The translations under genes were made by a program, and so were the position numbers. A stretch of DNA of 64,000 bases. Origin: Polaromonas sp. Its GTDB lineage: Bacteria > Pseudomonadota > Gammaproteobacteria > Burkholderiales > Burkholderiaceae_C. Below are positions 15,427 through 23,679 of this stretch, in pieces. The stretch covers positions 62,001-126,000 of the forward strand of contig JAAFJR010000004.1 of the NCBI GenBank assembly GCA_013298945.1, written 5' to 3'. The notes below the pieces were generated by a model that did no database searches, was not told the origin of the DNA, and saw nothing but the letters and a program-made list of their open reading frames with translations. The stretch's first letter is position 1. Every line of letters begins with the position of its first letter.

Positions 15427-16023
15427 TCAAGCCGCAACATGCTTGCCCGCCGCCCAGCCCTGCTCGCCCAGCGCCTGCTGCGTCACGGCTAGGGGTTTAG
15501 CTTCTAGCGGCGTGCCCATGGTGTCGTTCCAGCGGTTCAAAAAGGCAAACATCGCGACCACGCCCAAGAGCTCAGTAATCTCGCCATCGCTCCAGTGCTG
15601 CTGCAGCTCGGCAAACTGGCTGTCCGTCACCGCATTGGGCTGGCTAGCCGCCGCCAGTGCAAAATCCAGCGCCAGCCGCTCACGCACGCTGTACAGGTCA
15701 CTGGTGGCATAGCTCCAAATATCGGCCAATTTGGCGTCAGACACCCCAAAATTGTGCGCCCCCAGCAAAGTGTGCGCCTGGCAATACAGGCAGCCAGACA
15801 CCTTGCTAACCACATGCCCCACCAGCCGCCGAAACCCCAAATCCACCTCCCCCGCCGGGTCCATCACCGCAGCATTCATCTGCGCCAAAGCTTGCACCAG
15901 CTTTGGCTTACGTTGCATGGTCAATACGCTGTTTGGAGTAAAGCCAAGGGTGCCAAGGAAGAAATCAAAATGCGGCTTCAGCTCAGGGGTGGTGTCGGCT
16001 GGTAAAGGCTGCAATCTAGGCAT
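15427..16023 (-). CDS. Carboxymuconolactone decarboxylase/AhpD family protein
   Basis: A 198-residue all-helical protein of the AhpD-like superfamily. It carries the redox motif CLYCQAHT (Cys78, Cys81, His84) of the peroxidase-related alkylhydroperoxidase group rather than the simple decarboxylase. Preceding context VGHVVSKVSG and following LLGAHNFGVSD match the family. It likely reduces peroxides or acts as a thiol-dependent reductase. Single gene; its start is followed upstream by a ~390-base spacer containing repeats. Confidence 0.85.
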   Translation of the reverse strand: MPRLQPLPADTTPELKPHFDFFLGTLGFTPNSVLTMQRKPKLVQALAQMNAAVMDPAGEVDLGFRRLVGHVVSKVSGCLYCQAHTLLGAHNFGVSDAKLADIWSYATSDLYSVRERLALDFALAAASQPNAVTDSQFAELQQHWSDGEITELLGVVAMFAFLNRWNDTMGTPLEAKPLAVTQQALGEQGWAAGKHVAA

Positions 16024-16131
16024 GGCGTTGCTCCGGTGGTGTGTTTTGGAAGTGAAAATGTATGTTCTGACAGTTTAAGCTGTTTAGATTGAGCCGCTTT
16101 GCGATGCCAATTGTGAATAATCTCAACTAAG

Positions 16132-16180
16132 TTTACTATACTTTTAATAGCTACTCAGGCAATAAATACGCCGGCTAGAG
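16132..16180 (+). repeat. Dispersed ~50-bp hairpin/GCCGGC repeat
   Basis: A near-consensus copy: TTTACTATACTTTTAATAG, then the AATAAATACGCCGGCTAGAG end. It lies in the 394-base gene-free stretch 16024-16417 between the AhpD-like gene and the ribbon-helix-helix gene. Apart from this copy and the inverted repeat at 16241, I see nothing else in that stretch. Confidence 0.9.
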
Positions 16181-16240
16181 ACATGTTTTACGCATATTTT
16201 CGAGTATCCCTCCCCGCCTTCGCCCACACAGCCGAAGTAA

Positions 16241-16328
16241 ATAAAACAGGGTCAGATCACAATTCAGGAAAGTAATCAATTCGGCGGACAAAGCAATATG
16301 CCGAAATTGTGCTCTGACCCTGCTTTAT
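16241..16328. mobile_element. MITE-like element with 24-bp terminal inverted repeats
   Basis: Left end 16241-16264 contains CAGGGTCAGATCACAATT and right end 16305-16328 its reverse complement with AATTGTGCTCTGACCCTG; 22 of 24 positions pair. The ~40-base interior has no coding capacity. The GGGTCAGAGCACAATT motif is one I associate with ends of short elements mobilised by REP-associated (Y1) transposases in proteobacteria; that link is from memory. No transposase is present in the window. Confidence 0.65.
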
Positions 16329-16417
16329 GTTATTAGCTTTGAGAAAAAATGCAGCCATACAAAAATATGGCTTTTAGTATGGCATTGGTTTAGAATTGCT
16401 AAAAACAAAGGCAATGT

Positions 16418-16654
16418 ATGACCAAGAAAATAATTTATACCGATGAGCCCATTGGCAACGTCAAAATCATCCCCGACTTTTTGCCTTCCCCCGCAGAATT
16501 AGCTTTCAGCGAAGAAGCCGTCAAAGTGACTTTGGCTTTGAGTAGAAAAAGTATTGATTTTTTTAAATTAGAAGCTGCTAAAAACCATACGCAGTATCAG
16601 CGAATGATTCGTAGACTGGTAGATTCATACGTAGATGCGCATACTTCTGCGTAA
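16418..16654 (+). CDS. Ribbon-helix-helix (CopG-type) protein, orphan antitoxin-like
   Basis: A 78-residue protein. The C-terminal half is a ribbon-helix-helix pattern: VKVTLALSRKSIDFFK as strand and helix 1, then NHTQYQRMIRRLVDSYVDAH as helix 2. The N-terminal half (YTDEPIGNVKIIPDFLPSP) is the conserved leader of a CopG-like antitoxin group related to BrnA. Such proteins usually follow a BrnT-type toxin gene, but no toxin ORF lies within 400 bases on either side. It could be a solitary repressor or the surviving half of a toxin-antitoxin pair. Confidence 0.75.
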   Translation: MTKKIIYTDEPIGNVKIIPDFLPSPAELAFSEEAVKVTLALSRKSIDFFKLEAAKNHTQYQRMIRRLVDSYVDAHTSA

Positions 16655-16690
16655 ATACAGGTTTTATATGTCATTTCAGAGGTAAAAATG

Positions 16691-16740
16691 GCTCTAGCCG
16701 GCGTATTCATTGCCTATATTGCTATTAAATAAGTAGCAAA
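16691..16740 (-). repeat. Dispersed ~50-bp hairpin/GCCGGC repeat
   Basis: Reverse-orientation copy (GCTCTAGCCGGCGTATTCA to ATAAGTAGCAAA) between the ribbon-helix-helix gene and the convergent ATPase gene. Confidence 0.88.
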
Positions 16741-16806
16741 TACAATCTTTATCTTTAACCTCATAATTGAAGTAACTATAAAAAAATATACAATATTCAA
16801 AAAAAA

Positions 16807-18300
16807 CTAAGCGAATTTATTTTTTCTTTTTTCATTTTCAGAATAAGAATGGAAAGTTGGATGCACTTGCCATGAATATTTTTGCAAATCATTCAACTTG
16901 GCTAAATCAACAAGATTGGGATATTCTGCATAATTCAAATGCGTATAAACATCATTTGAATCAACCCTAGGATTTATAAAACAAGCCATATGCAATAAGC
17001 GTAATAATTTAATTGCCGAATCGTTATCTTGCTTTGCTGCAATTCCATCAATTAAGATTGCTCTTTTCGCAGCGGCACTCTTCAAAATTGCCATAATTTC
17101 AAGAAAAGAATAATTATTTTGCTTTGTTAAATCTTTTATTACTTCAGAAATTTGTGGGCATATACCACTATATTCATCAATAATATTTTCAACTCGCTCT
17201 TCGGCAAACTTGCCTATGACTGCATGGGCTTGTTTACTTCCAATTAAATCAGATTTTTCAATTTTAGCTTGATTAATCAAAACTTGTACCAATTTAACAA
17301 GATCACGAGGTTTTGATCGTGAAACTTTTGCTACCCATTTTTCCCAATTTCTTTTCTCACCAACGGCTCCAGGTAAAGTAATAACATCATCTTGAAAAAA
17401 AGTTTTTAAACCGATTGATGAGTTTGCACTTTGGGTTGCTAATGTGATTCGTTTTTTAAAAATATTCTCCAACTCTAATTCGGAAAATTTCAACTCTTGT
17501 ATATTGCCAAGCTTATCTTTTCGCTCAATACCATGCTTATGCACATTCGTCATTAAATGCCATATGTCAGATCTAACTGAAACAACACACTTTAGACCAT
17601 TTATATCTTCGCATAACTCAATAGCTGCTGAAATAATTGCCCAACATGCGGCGTAATCAAATGTCGACAAAGAACTTCCTGCAACTGCAGCATCTATGTC
17701 ATCCAAAAAAAGCCACATATTTTTATTGCGATCTTCTAAATAATTATCAATTACTCCAGTAAGGTTATTAGTACTAAGATTTCTGCCTTGTTCATTCAAT
17801 AAAGCTTGAGCAATGTCTTTTCCATAAGGGGTTGCTTTACTTAAGATTGATGCAAACTTTGATATCCAATCAGCTTTTACTAAACCATCTTTCAAAGCCA
17901 TTTGCTGCAAGGCAACAACATCTGAACTTATCCCGATTTCGTGCGAAGCAGAGTGTTTTCCAATAATTCCAGCCATCGCATTCAGAATTTGACCATAAGC
18001 AACACTTTTTTTATCGGCAAGTGTTTTTTTACTCAAAATTGCATCGCACTGCATATCATCAGGCGTCAACAATAGTGATAATTCATTATTTTTAAGAAAT
18101 GCTTCATGCATGACAGTTACAAAAATAGTCTTTCCCACTCCTTTATTGCCTAATAAAATGACACTTGAATGATAATCAAAGTTTAAAAGCTTATCAAAAA
18201 TTTCAGGTTTTACAAAAATTTCACCTCGAATATCTTTTTCAGCTTCGGCATTTCCACCTTTAAAAAATTTAATGAGATGATTTAATAAATTTGCTGTCAT
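16807..18300 (-). CDS. AT-rich P-loop ATPase (Sll1717-like), candidate defence protein
   Basis: A 497-residue protein with Walker A GNKGVGKT (51-58), Walker B LFLDDID (197-203), a sensor-like SVRSDIWH (241-248) and a downstream SRSKPRDLVKL (327-337). This order fits the stand-alone Sll1717-type P-loop ATPases, relatives of STAND/AAA proteins often found in accessory islands. No effector domain is recognisable: the last ~160 residues are helical and of unknown role. The coding sequence is much richer in A+T than both flanks, indicating transfer. It is a single gene bounded by dispersed repeats, next to an orphan antitoxin-like gene. A phage-defence role is inference. Confidence 0.7.
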   Translation of the reverse strand: MTANLLNHLIKFFKGGNAEAEKDIRGEIFVKPEIFDKLLNFDYHSSVILLGNKGVGKTIFVTVMHEAFLKNNELSLLLTPDDMQCDAILSKKTLADKKSVAYGQILNAMAGIIGKHSASHEIGISSDVVALQQMALKDGLVKADWISKFASILSKATPYGKDIAQALLNEQGRNLSTNNLTGVIDNYLEDRNKNMWLFLDDIDAAVAGSSLSTFDYAACWAIISAAIELCEDINGLKCVVSVRSDIWHLMTNVHKHGIERKDKLGNIQELKFSELELENIFKKRITLATQSANSSIGLKTFFQDDVITLPGAVGEKRNWEKWVAKVSRSKPRDLVKLVQVLINQAKIEKSDLIGSKQAHAVIGKFAEERVENIIDEYSGICPQISEVIKDLTKQNNYSFLEIMAILKSAAAKRAILIDGIAAKQDNDSAIKLLRLLHMACFINPRVDSNDVYTHLNYAEYPNLVDLAKLNDLQKYSWQVHPTFHSYSENEKRKNKFA

Positions 18301-18359
18301 AAGTTTTTTAATTTTTGATATTGAATTATTTAATCATAGCTCAATTCGAGTATCAAATC

Positions 18360-19547
18360 TCAAACCGCCTCCCCCAACCTCCCCACCCCTTCCAATATCT
18401 TCCCCTCATCCGCCGTCGCAAAACTCAACCGCAGCGTCGACAAATCCGGATTCGACGCATAAAACGGTGCGCCGGGGACGAAGGCTACGCCTTTGTCTAT
18501 GGCGCGTTTGGCTAGGGTTGCGCCGTCGCTGACTTTGCCGCCTGCGCCTGTCAGGCGCGCCCAGACGAACAGGCCGCCTTGGGGTTGGACGAACTCTATG
18601 GCGCTACCCAGTTCTTTGCGCAGGGCGTTGCCCATGGTCAGCGCCCGTTGGCCGTAGACGGCGCGGACTTTGTCTAGCGTACTGGGCATGCGGCCGGCTT
18701 TGAGGTATTGGGCGGCTGTCGCTTGGGCGAAGGTGCTGGTGTGGGCGTCGCTGAACTGTTTGCACATGGTGGCGTTGGCCAAAAGCGCGGGGGGCGCGAC
18801 CATCCAGCCGACGCGCAGGCCGGGGCTTAAAACTTTGCTCAGGCTGCCGCAGTGGACGAGCAAATCGCCGCTACCGGGCACGTCTTTCGACAGGGCCAAG
18901 AGGCTTGGCGGCGGTGCAGCGTTGAAGTAAAGGTCGCCATAGGGGTCGTCTTCAACGATGACGGTGTTGTACTTGACCGCCATTTCCAGCACTTTTTTGC
19001 GGCGCTCTAGGCTGAGCAAGCCGCCGCTGGGGTTGCCAAAGGTGGGGATGAGGTAGGCAAATTTGGGTTTGTGCAGGGCAATCAGCTCTTCCAACTTGTC
19101 GGTTTGCACGCCCTCGCCGTCAATCGGCGCGGTGATGATTTCTGCGCCGTAGAGGCGGAAGCATTGGATGGTGGCGAGGAAGGTCGGGCCTTCGACAATC
19201 ACTTTGTCGCCGGGGCTGATCAGCGTTTTGCCCAGCAAATCTAAGCCCTGCTGGCTGCCGGTGGTGACGATGAGGCCTTCGGGCGTGACGTCTGCACCTT
19301 TGCTTTGCATGAAGGCCGCTAGTTGCTCGCGCAGCGGGTTGTAGCCCTCAGTCGCGCCGTATTGCAAGGCTGCGCCGGGTTCTTCAGTCAATGCGGCGTT
19401 GACGGCTGCTTTGATGCCTTCAACGTCAAACATGGCGCTGTCTGGAAAGCCACCTGCAAAACTGATGATGCCGGGTTTGCCCAGCAGCTTGAAGAGTTCG
19501 CGGATGGCGGAGGTTTCTACGTTGTTCAGGCGGGTGGCGAATTGCAT
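18360..19547 (-). CDS. PLP-dependent class I/II aminotransferase
   Basis: A 395-residue fold-type I aminotransferase without a GntR domain, of the 2-aminoadipate/aromatic aminotransferase (LysN/Kat II-like) type. Landmarks: FAGGFPDSAMF (residues 30-40), GSQQGLDLLGKTL near 97-109, FGNPSG with Asn172, EDDPYG with Asp201 and Tyr203, and Schiff-base Lys238 in GSLSKVLSPGLRVGW. It probably transfers amino groups between an aromatic or branched amino acid and 2-oxoglutarate; the exact substrate cannot be read. Divergent from nth with a 98-base gap. Confidence 0.9.
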   Translation of the reverse strand: MQFATRLNNVETSAIRELFKLLGKPGIISFAGGFPDSAMFDVEGIKAAVNAALTEEPGAALQYGATEGYNPLREQLAAFMQSKGADVTPEGLIVTTGSQQGLDLLGKTLISPGDKVIVEGPTFLATIQCFRLYGAEIITAPIDGEGVQTDKLEELIALHKPKFAYLIPTFGNPSGGLLSLERRKKVLEMAVKYNTVIVEDDPYGDLYFNAAPPPSLLALSKDVPGSGDLLVHCGSLSKVLSPGLRVGWMVAPPALLANATMCKQFSDAHTSTFAQATAAQYLKAGRMPSTLDKVRAVYGQRALTMGNALRKELGSAIEFVQPQGGLFVWARLTGAGGKVSDGATLAKRAIDKGVAFVPGAPFYASNPDLSTLRLSFATADEGKILEGVGRLGEAV

Positions 19548-19645
19548 GGTGTGGCTTTGAATAAAAGGCTAAGAATGAATGAGAACTTCATACATTGTGC
19601 ATAAATTTCAACAGATTTAAGACTTTGTTCTGCGAAACTAGCGGT

Positions 19646-20296
19646 ATGAAGAAAGAAAACATCGCCCCATTTTTTGCAACTTTGAAAGCCGCCAACCCCA
19701 TGCCGGTGACAGAGCTGGAATACACCAGCGTGTTTGAGCTGCTGACCGCTGTGCTGCTAAGCGCCCAAGCCACCGATGTGGGCGTGAACAAGGCGACGCG
19801 ACGGCTTTTCCCCGTGGCGAACACGCCGGCTAAGATGTTGAATCTCGGTTTAGATGGCGTGGAAAGTTACATCAAAACCATTGGCCTTTTCCACAGCAAA
19901 GCCAAGCACCTGCTGCAAACCTGCCAAATGCTGGTGGAACAGCACAACAGCATCGTCCCCCGAGACCGCGAAGCGCTAGAAGCCCTGCCCGGCGTGGGTA
20001 GAAAGACGGCGAATGTGGTGCTGAATTCAGCGTTTGGCGAGGCAACGATGGCGGTGGACACCCACATCTTCCGATTGGGCAACCGCACAGGGTTAGCGCC
20101 CGGTAAAACGCCGTTGGAAGTGGAGCTGAAACTGCTGAAACGCATTCCGCCCGAATACTTGGTGGACGCGCACCACTGGCTGATTTTGCATGGGCGCTAT
20201 GTGTGCACGGCTCGCAGCCCGCAGTGCGGGGCGTGCCAGGTGGCAAAATACTGTACGTTTAAAGAAAAAACGAACGAAACAAATCTAGGAACTTAA
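19646..20296 (+). CDS. nth: Endonuclease III (DNA glycosylase/AP lyase)
   Basis: A 216-residue protein starting MKKENIAPFF. It excises oxidised pyrimidines and cleaves the abasic site. The helix-hairpin-helix LPGVGRKTANVVL contains catalytic Lys120 and VDTHIFR contains Asp138, the same numbering as E. coli Nth. The C-terminal [4Fe-4S] cluster ligands are Cys187, 194, 197 and 203 (CTARSPQCGACQVAKYC). The upstream in-frame ATG at 19595 adds 17 residues of non-family sequence and was not used. The DUF808 gene starts 4 bases after its stop. Confidence 0.97.
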   Translation: MKKENIAPFFATLKAANPMPVTELEYTSVFELLTAVLLSAQATDVGVNKATRRLFPVANTPAKMLNLGLDGVESYIKTIGLFHSKAKHLLQTCQMLVEQHNSIVPRDREALEALPGVGRKTANVVLNSAFGEATMAVDTHIFRLGNRTGLAPGKTPLEVELKLLKRIPPEYLVDAHHWLILHGRYVCTARSPQCGACQVAKYCTFKEKTNETNLGT

Positions 20297-20300
20297 ACAC

Positions 20301-21209
20301 ATGGCCTCTAGCCTGCTTGCCCTCATTGACGACATCGCCTCCATTTTGGACGACGTGGCGCTGCTCACCAAAGTAGCAGCCAAGAAAACCAGCGGCGTGC
20401 TTGGGGACGATTTGGCGCTGAATGCACAGCAGGTCACCGGGGTGAAGGCTGACCGCGAGCTGCCGGTGGTGTGGGCGGTGGCCAAGGGCTCGTTCATCAA
20501 CAAAGCGATTTTGGTGCCTGCTGCGATTGCCATCAGTTACTTTGCGCCTTGGTTAGTCACACCACTGCTGATGGTCGGCGGTGCATTTTTGTGTTTTGAA
20601 GGGTTTGAGAAGTTAGCGCACAAGTTTTTGCACAGCAAGCAAGACGATGCTGCGCACCACGACGAGCTGGTCAATGCGTTGGCTGACGACAACAAAGACA
20701 TGGTGGCGCTGGAAAAAGACAAAATCAAAGGCGCAGTGCGCACAGACTTTATTTTGTCTGCCGAAATCATCGCTATTACGCTGGGCACGGTGCAAAGCCA
20801 GCCGCTGACCACACAAATCGCCGTGCTGACCAGCATTGCCATTGTGATGACCGTGGGCGTTTACGGCTTGGTGGCGGGCATTGTGAAACTTGACGATGCA
20901 GGCCTGCATTTGACGCAGCAAAACTTAGCCGGTAGCTTCAAACACAGCTTTGGACGCGGGATTTTGTGGTTTGCCCCGTACATGATGAAGGCGCTGTCCA
21001 TCGTTGGCACAGCGGCGATGTTTTTAGTCGGCGGCGGGATTTTGACGCACGGCTTCCCCGCCATTCACCACTGGGTGGAGGGTTTCACATCTGGTCGAAA
21101 TGGTTTCTTGTTGTCACTCATTTCGCTCGGTGTTGATGCGGCGACTGGCATTGTGGCAGGTGCAGCGGTTTTGGCGGTGGTGACACTGGTCAACCGCATG
21201 CGCAAGTAA
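20301..21209 (+). CDS. DUF808/YedI family inner-membrane protein
   Basis: A 302-residue membrane protein. The N-terminal signature ASSLLALIDDIASILDDVA, KVAAKKTSGVLGDDLALN and ELPVVWAVAKGSFINKA is diagnostic of the YedI/DUF808 family. Several hydrophobic segments follow (AILVPAAIAISYFAPWLVT; WFAPYMMKALSIVGTAAMF). A central His/Asp-rich loop lies at about 110-130. Function is unknown. It is tightly packed after nth (4-base gap), so translation may be coupled. Confidence 0.88.
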   Translation: MASSLLALIDDIASILDDVALLTKVAAKKTSGVLGDDLALNAQQVTGVKADRELPVVWAVAKGSFINKAILVPAAIAISYFAPWLVTPLLMVGGAFLCFEGFEKLAHKFLHSKQDDAAHHDELVNALADDNKDMVALEKDKIKGAVRTDFILSAEIIAITLGTVQSQPLTTQIAVLTSIAIVMTVGVYGLVAGIVKLDDAGLHLTQQNLAGSFKHSFGRGILWFAPYMMKALSIVGTAAMFLVGGGILTHGFPAIHHWVEGFTSGRNGFLLSLISLGVDAATGIVAGAAVLAVVTLVNRMRK

Positions 21210-21237
21210 GCACTAAGACTATTGCCTAGCGTTTAAA

Positions 21238-21286
21238 TTTACTATATTTTTTATAGCTAATAAGGCAATAAATACGCCGGCTTAAG
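21238..21286 (+). repeat. Dispersed ~50-bp hairpin/GCCGGC repeat between convergent genes
   Basis: TTTACTATATTTTTTATAG to TACGCCGGCTTAAG, lying between the stops of the DUF808 gene and the CZB gene. Confidence 0.88.
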
Positions 21287-21301
21287 CCTATTTTTATTAT
21301 T

Positions 21302-21754
21302 TTATTTCTTTTTAACGGACATGCTGCTCAGCGCGTTCAAATCGCCCACCACAGATTTTGAAAACTGGGCAAATTGACCCTTTAAAATCACGTCGGCTTC
21401 GGCTGTTTTGCCACGGCTTTGCAGAGCAACGACGTTGGAAGCAGCGAAGTGAAACATTTTGTGGTGACTCATTAGCGCGGTAAAGCCGGGGTGATGGCCT
21501 AAGCGGGCTTTGCCTGTTGAATGAATCCATTTACCCAAATCACAGCGGTCGTCAAAGCAAATGACATTTGCGTCAAACACTTCCGTCGATGTGCCATTTA
21601 AATAAGCTTCTAGGCGGTTTTTCCAGTTTTCATGCGCTGAAAGTGCCACATGAATATCCAAATCGAGCAGCGCAGATTCGGCAAAGTCAATCTCTTCTTG
21701 CTTTTGCTTGCTTGACCCCAAAAATCGGTCAAAAAGTGTATTCAAAAGTGACAT
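21302..21754 (-). CDS. CZB (chemoreceptor zinc-binding) domain protein
   Basis: A 150-residue soluble protein. Residues ~35-105 form a CZB domain: His41 in AHENWKNRL, Cys71 in CDLGKWI, and His97/98 with His102 in SHHKMFH, the 3-His/1-Cys zinc site. Stand-alone CZB proteins can sense zinc or oxidants and control diguanylate cyclases or chemoreceptors; here no output domain is fused. It begins 216 bases from a divergent DUF2189 gene; that spacer is AT-rich and I see no other feature in it. Confidence 0.85.
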   Translation of the reverse strand: MSLLNTLFDRFLGSSKQKQEEIDFAESALLDLDIHVALSAHENWKNRLEAYLNGTSTEVFDANVICFDDRCDLGKWIHSTGKARLGHHPGFTALMSHHKMFHFAASNVVALQSRGKTAEADVILKGQFAQFSKSVVGDLNALSSMSVKKK

Positions 21755-21970
21755 GCAATGCTTTGTAAAAATTAGATATTCGACATTTATTAACTATTGT
21801 TTATTACAAATCGATACATGTTAGAACTTAAGAATTAAAATATCGGAAAAGCGTTAAATATTTCACGGAATTTACACGCTTATGGTGCAAATGAACGCTT
21901 GATGGCGCGGTTTCGTTTGACTTGAATCAAACTGTTCAACACTGAAAAACGTAAACTTAAAGTCATACGT

Positions 21971-22834
21971 ATGAATGCATTGCCCCAAAAACCCACCAAT
22001 ATCGTAGACCCAGAAGTTCGCAGCATCACTTTGCTGCATCCGCTGCAATGGCTAGCGCTGGCTTGGCACGACATGGCGCGTTGCGGCTGGGTTAGCTTTG
22101 CGCATGGCTTGGTGCTAGCGCTATTGGGTGGCTTGCTCTTGCTGGTGGCACATGACAAGTTTTGGCTGCTGGCGGGTGCGTTTTCGGGGTTTATGGTGAT
22201 CGCGCCAGTGCTGGCGACCAGTTTGTATGCCCTTAGCCGAGCACTAGAGCGCGGTGAAAAGGCCAACTTTGCCCTTGTCCACAAAGTGTGGGCCAGCTGG
22301 CAGCAAAGCCATGACAACAAATGGGGCAACGATTACTGGTCGTTGGTGCAGTTTGGTAGCTTGCTGGCGCTAGCAGCGCTAGGTTGGATGCTGACTTCAG
22401 CCGCTTTTGTCACCTTGTTCACCGCCGTACCCGTCAACACCCCCTTGGAATTTGTGCGCCATGTGGTACTGGCCAAGGACAATTATGTGTTTGAGCTTTG
22501 GCTGGGCTTGGGTGGTTTGCTGGCTGCGCCCATGTTTGCCTCAAGCGTGGTGTCAATTCCACTGCTGCTAGATCGCCGAGTGACACTGAAGCAAGCTGTG
22601 CTGACAAGCTGGCGAACGGTTTTGGCTAACCCTGTACCGATGGCGTTTTGGGCATTTTTGATCATGGGATTCACATTTTTGGGTTTGGCGTCGCTGCTGT
22701 TGGGCTTAATTATCATCATGCCGATGTTGGGGCATGCCAGCTGGCATGCTTATCGCGATTTGGTCGATGTGAGCGATTTGCCTGAGCGCACCCCAAGACC
22801 TGATTCAAAACCACCAACTGAGGCCGGTCAATGA
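21971..22834 (+). CDS. DUF2189 integral membrane protein
   Basis: A 287-residue inner-membrane protein with about six hydrophobic helices. The N-terminal pattern PLQWLALAWHDMARCGWVSF, then FWLLAGAFSGFMVIAPVLA and LYALSRALERGE identifies the DUF2189 family, common in proteobacteria beside cytochrome oxidase or electron-transfer genes. Function unknown. Its stop overlaps the start of the DUF2788 gene in an ATGA arrangement, so the two are translationally coupled. Confidence 0.85.
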   Translation: MNALPQKPTNIVDPEVRSITLLHPLQWLALAWHDMARCGWVSFAHGLVLALLGGLLLLVAHDKFWLLAGAFSGFMVIAPVLATSLYALSRALERGEKANFALVHKVWASWQQSHDNKWGNDYWSLVQFGSLLALAALGWMLTSAAFVTLFTAVPVNTPLEFVRHVVLAKDNYVFELWLGLGGLLAAPMFASSVVSIPLLLDRRVTLKQAVLTSWRTVLANPVPMAFWAFLIMGFTFLGLASLLLGLIIIMPMLGHASWHAYRDLVDVSDLPERTPRPDSKPPTEAGQ

Positions 22835-23046
22835 TGTTTGGCTACACCGAAGCCCAAATCGCCAGCTTTGGTATGACGTTTGGCATTGGCGCTTTCATGC
22901 TGTATATGCTGTTCATCATCGGGCAGCTGGCTTGGGAGTCAAAAGCGGGCAAGTTTGGCGCTTTTGTGATCTTTTTAGGACTTGGTTTTGGGATGGTCGG
23001 CTTTGTGGCGAAGTATTTGATTCAGTGGGTGATGGATATCAAATAA
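22831..23046 (+). CDS. DUF2788 small membrane protein
   Basis: A 71-residue protein with two transmembrane helices (IGAFMLYMLFIIGQLAW and FGAFVIFLGLGFGMVGF) separated by the conserved ESKAGKFG turn of DUF2788. The first two codons are both ATG and overlap the upstream stop, showing coupling to the DUF2189 gene. Function unknown. Confidence 0.85.
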   Translation: MMFGYTEAQIASFGMTFGIGAFMLYMLFIIGQLAWESKAGKFGAFVIFLGLGFGMVGFVAKYLIQWVMDIK

Positions 23047-23064
23047 ATCGGGTCACAGAATTTA

Positions 23065-23115
23065 TTTTGCTATAAAGTTAATAGCTATCTAGGCAATAAA
23101 TACGCTGGCTATAGG
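23065..23115 (+). repeat. Dispersed ~50-bp hairpin/GCCGGC repeat between convergent genes
   Basis: TTTTGCTATAAAGTTAATAG to ACGCTGGCTATAGG, with one substitution in the GCCGGC core. It lies between the stops of the DUF2788 gene and the SRPBCC gene. Confidence 0.88.
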
Positions 23116-23155
23116 CGTATTTATCACCCAAATCGAAAAATTATCGAAAAAAGCT

Positions 23156-23626
23156 TTAAGCCTCTCCACCAAATCTCTTGGTGAGGTTATCAATGTACTT
23201 TTCAACCATCTTTTCAAATTCGCCTTCAACAATCGGGGATACCACCATTTTCATCAAACTTGGCAGCGGGATTTCCAAATCGCCATTGATTTGCAGCACC
23301 AAATTGGTTGATTTTTTGTTGTCTCTGATCGTCCAACTACCCGACACCAAGGCATTGCCTTCGGATTTGATGGGCGACCACATCACTGTGCCTTTGGCTT
23401 TGTTGGAGACGTACTTGCATGCATAAATGGTTTGCAGGTTGACTGAGGCAACGCCAATTTTCTCCATCTCCCAGCGGTAAGAGTTGCTGCCCAAATCTAC
23501 CAATTTGTCGACTTTAGGGAAGAAGCTGGCTGAAGTCGGCACGTCAGACAGCACCGCAAACACGTCCGCCGCACTGGCTTTGACGTCAAACTCGTAGCCT
23601 AAATCGATTTTTACATTGATGGTCAT
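23156..23626 (-). CDS. SRPBCC/START-fold ligand-binding protein
   Basis: A 156-residue protein of the Bet v1-like SRPBCC superfamily. It begins with a strand (NVKIDLGYEFDVKASAADVF), then AVLSDVPTSASFFPKVDKLV, a central set of strands, and the long C-terminal helix VSPIVEGEFEKMVEKYIDNL. It has no signal peptide. These proteins bind hydrophobic ligands; the ligand cannot be inferred. It lies 53 bases downstream of the cobalamin cluster but has no obvious link to it. Confidence 0.75.
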   Translation of the reverse strand: MTINVKIDLGYEFDVKASAADVFAVLSDVPTSASFFPKVDKLVDLGSNSYRWEMEKIGVASVNLQTIYACKYVSNKAKGTVMWSPIKSEGNALVSGSWTIRDNKKSTNLVLQINGDLEIPLPSLMKMVVSPIVEGEFEKMVEKYIDNLTKRFGGEA

Positions 23627-23679
23627 GGTGCGCTTTCAGTCGTTGAAATAATATTGAAATGATATTGAAGGGGATAATA

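Noticed and set aside
16418-18300. Ribbon-helix-helix gene and ATPase as a toxin-antitoxin operon
   Set aside because: They are convergent, separated by a repeat, and the ATPase has no toxin motif.
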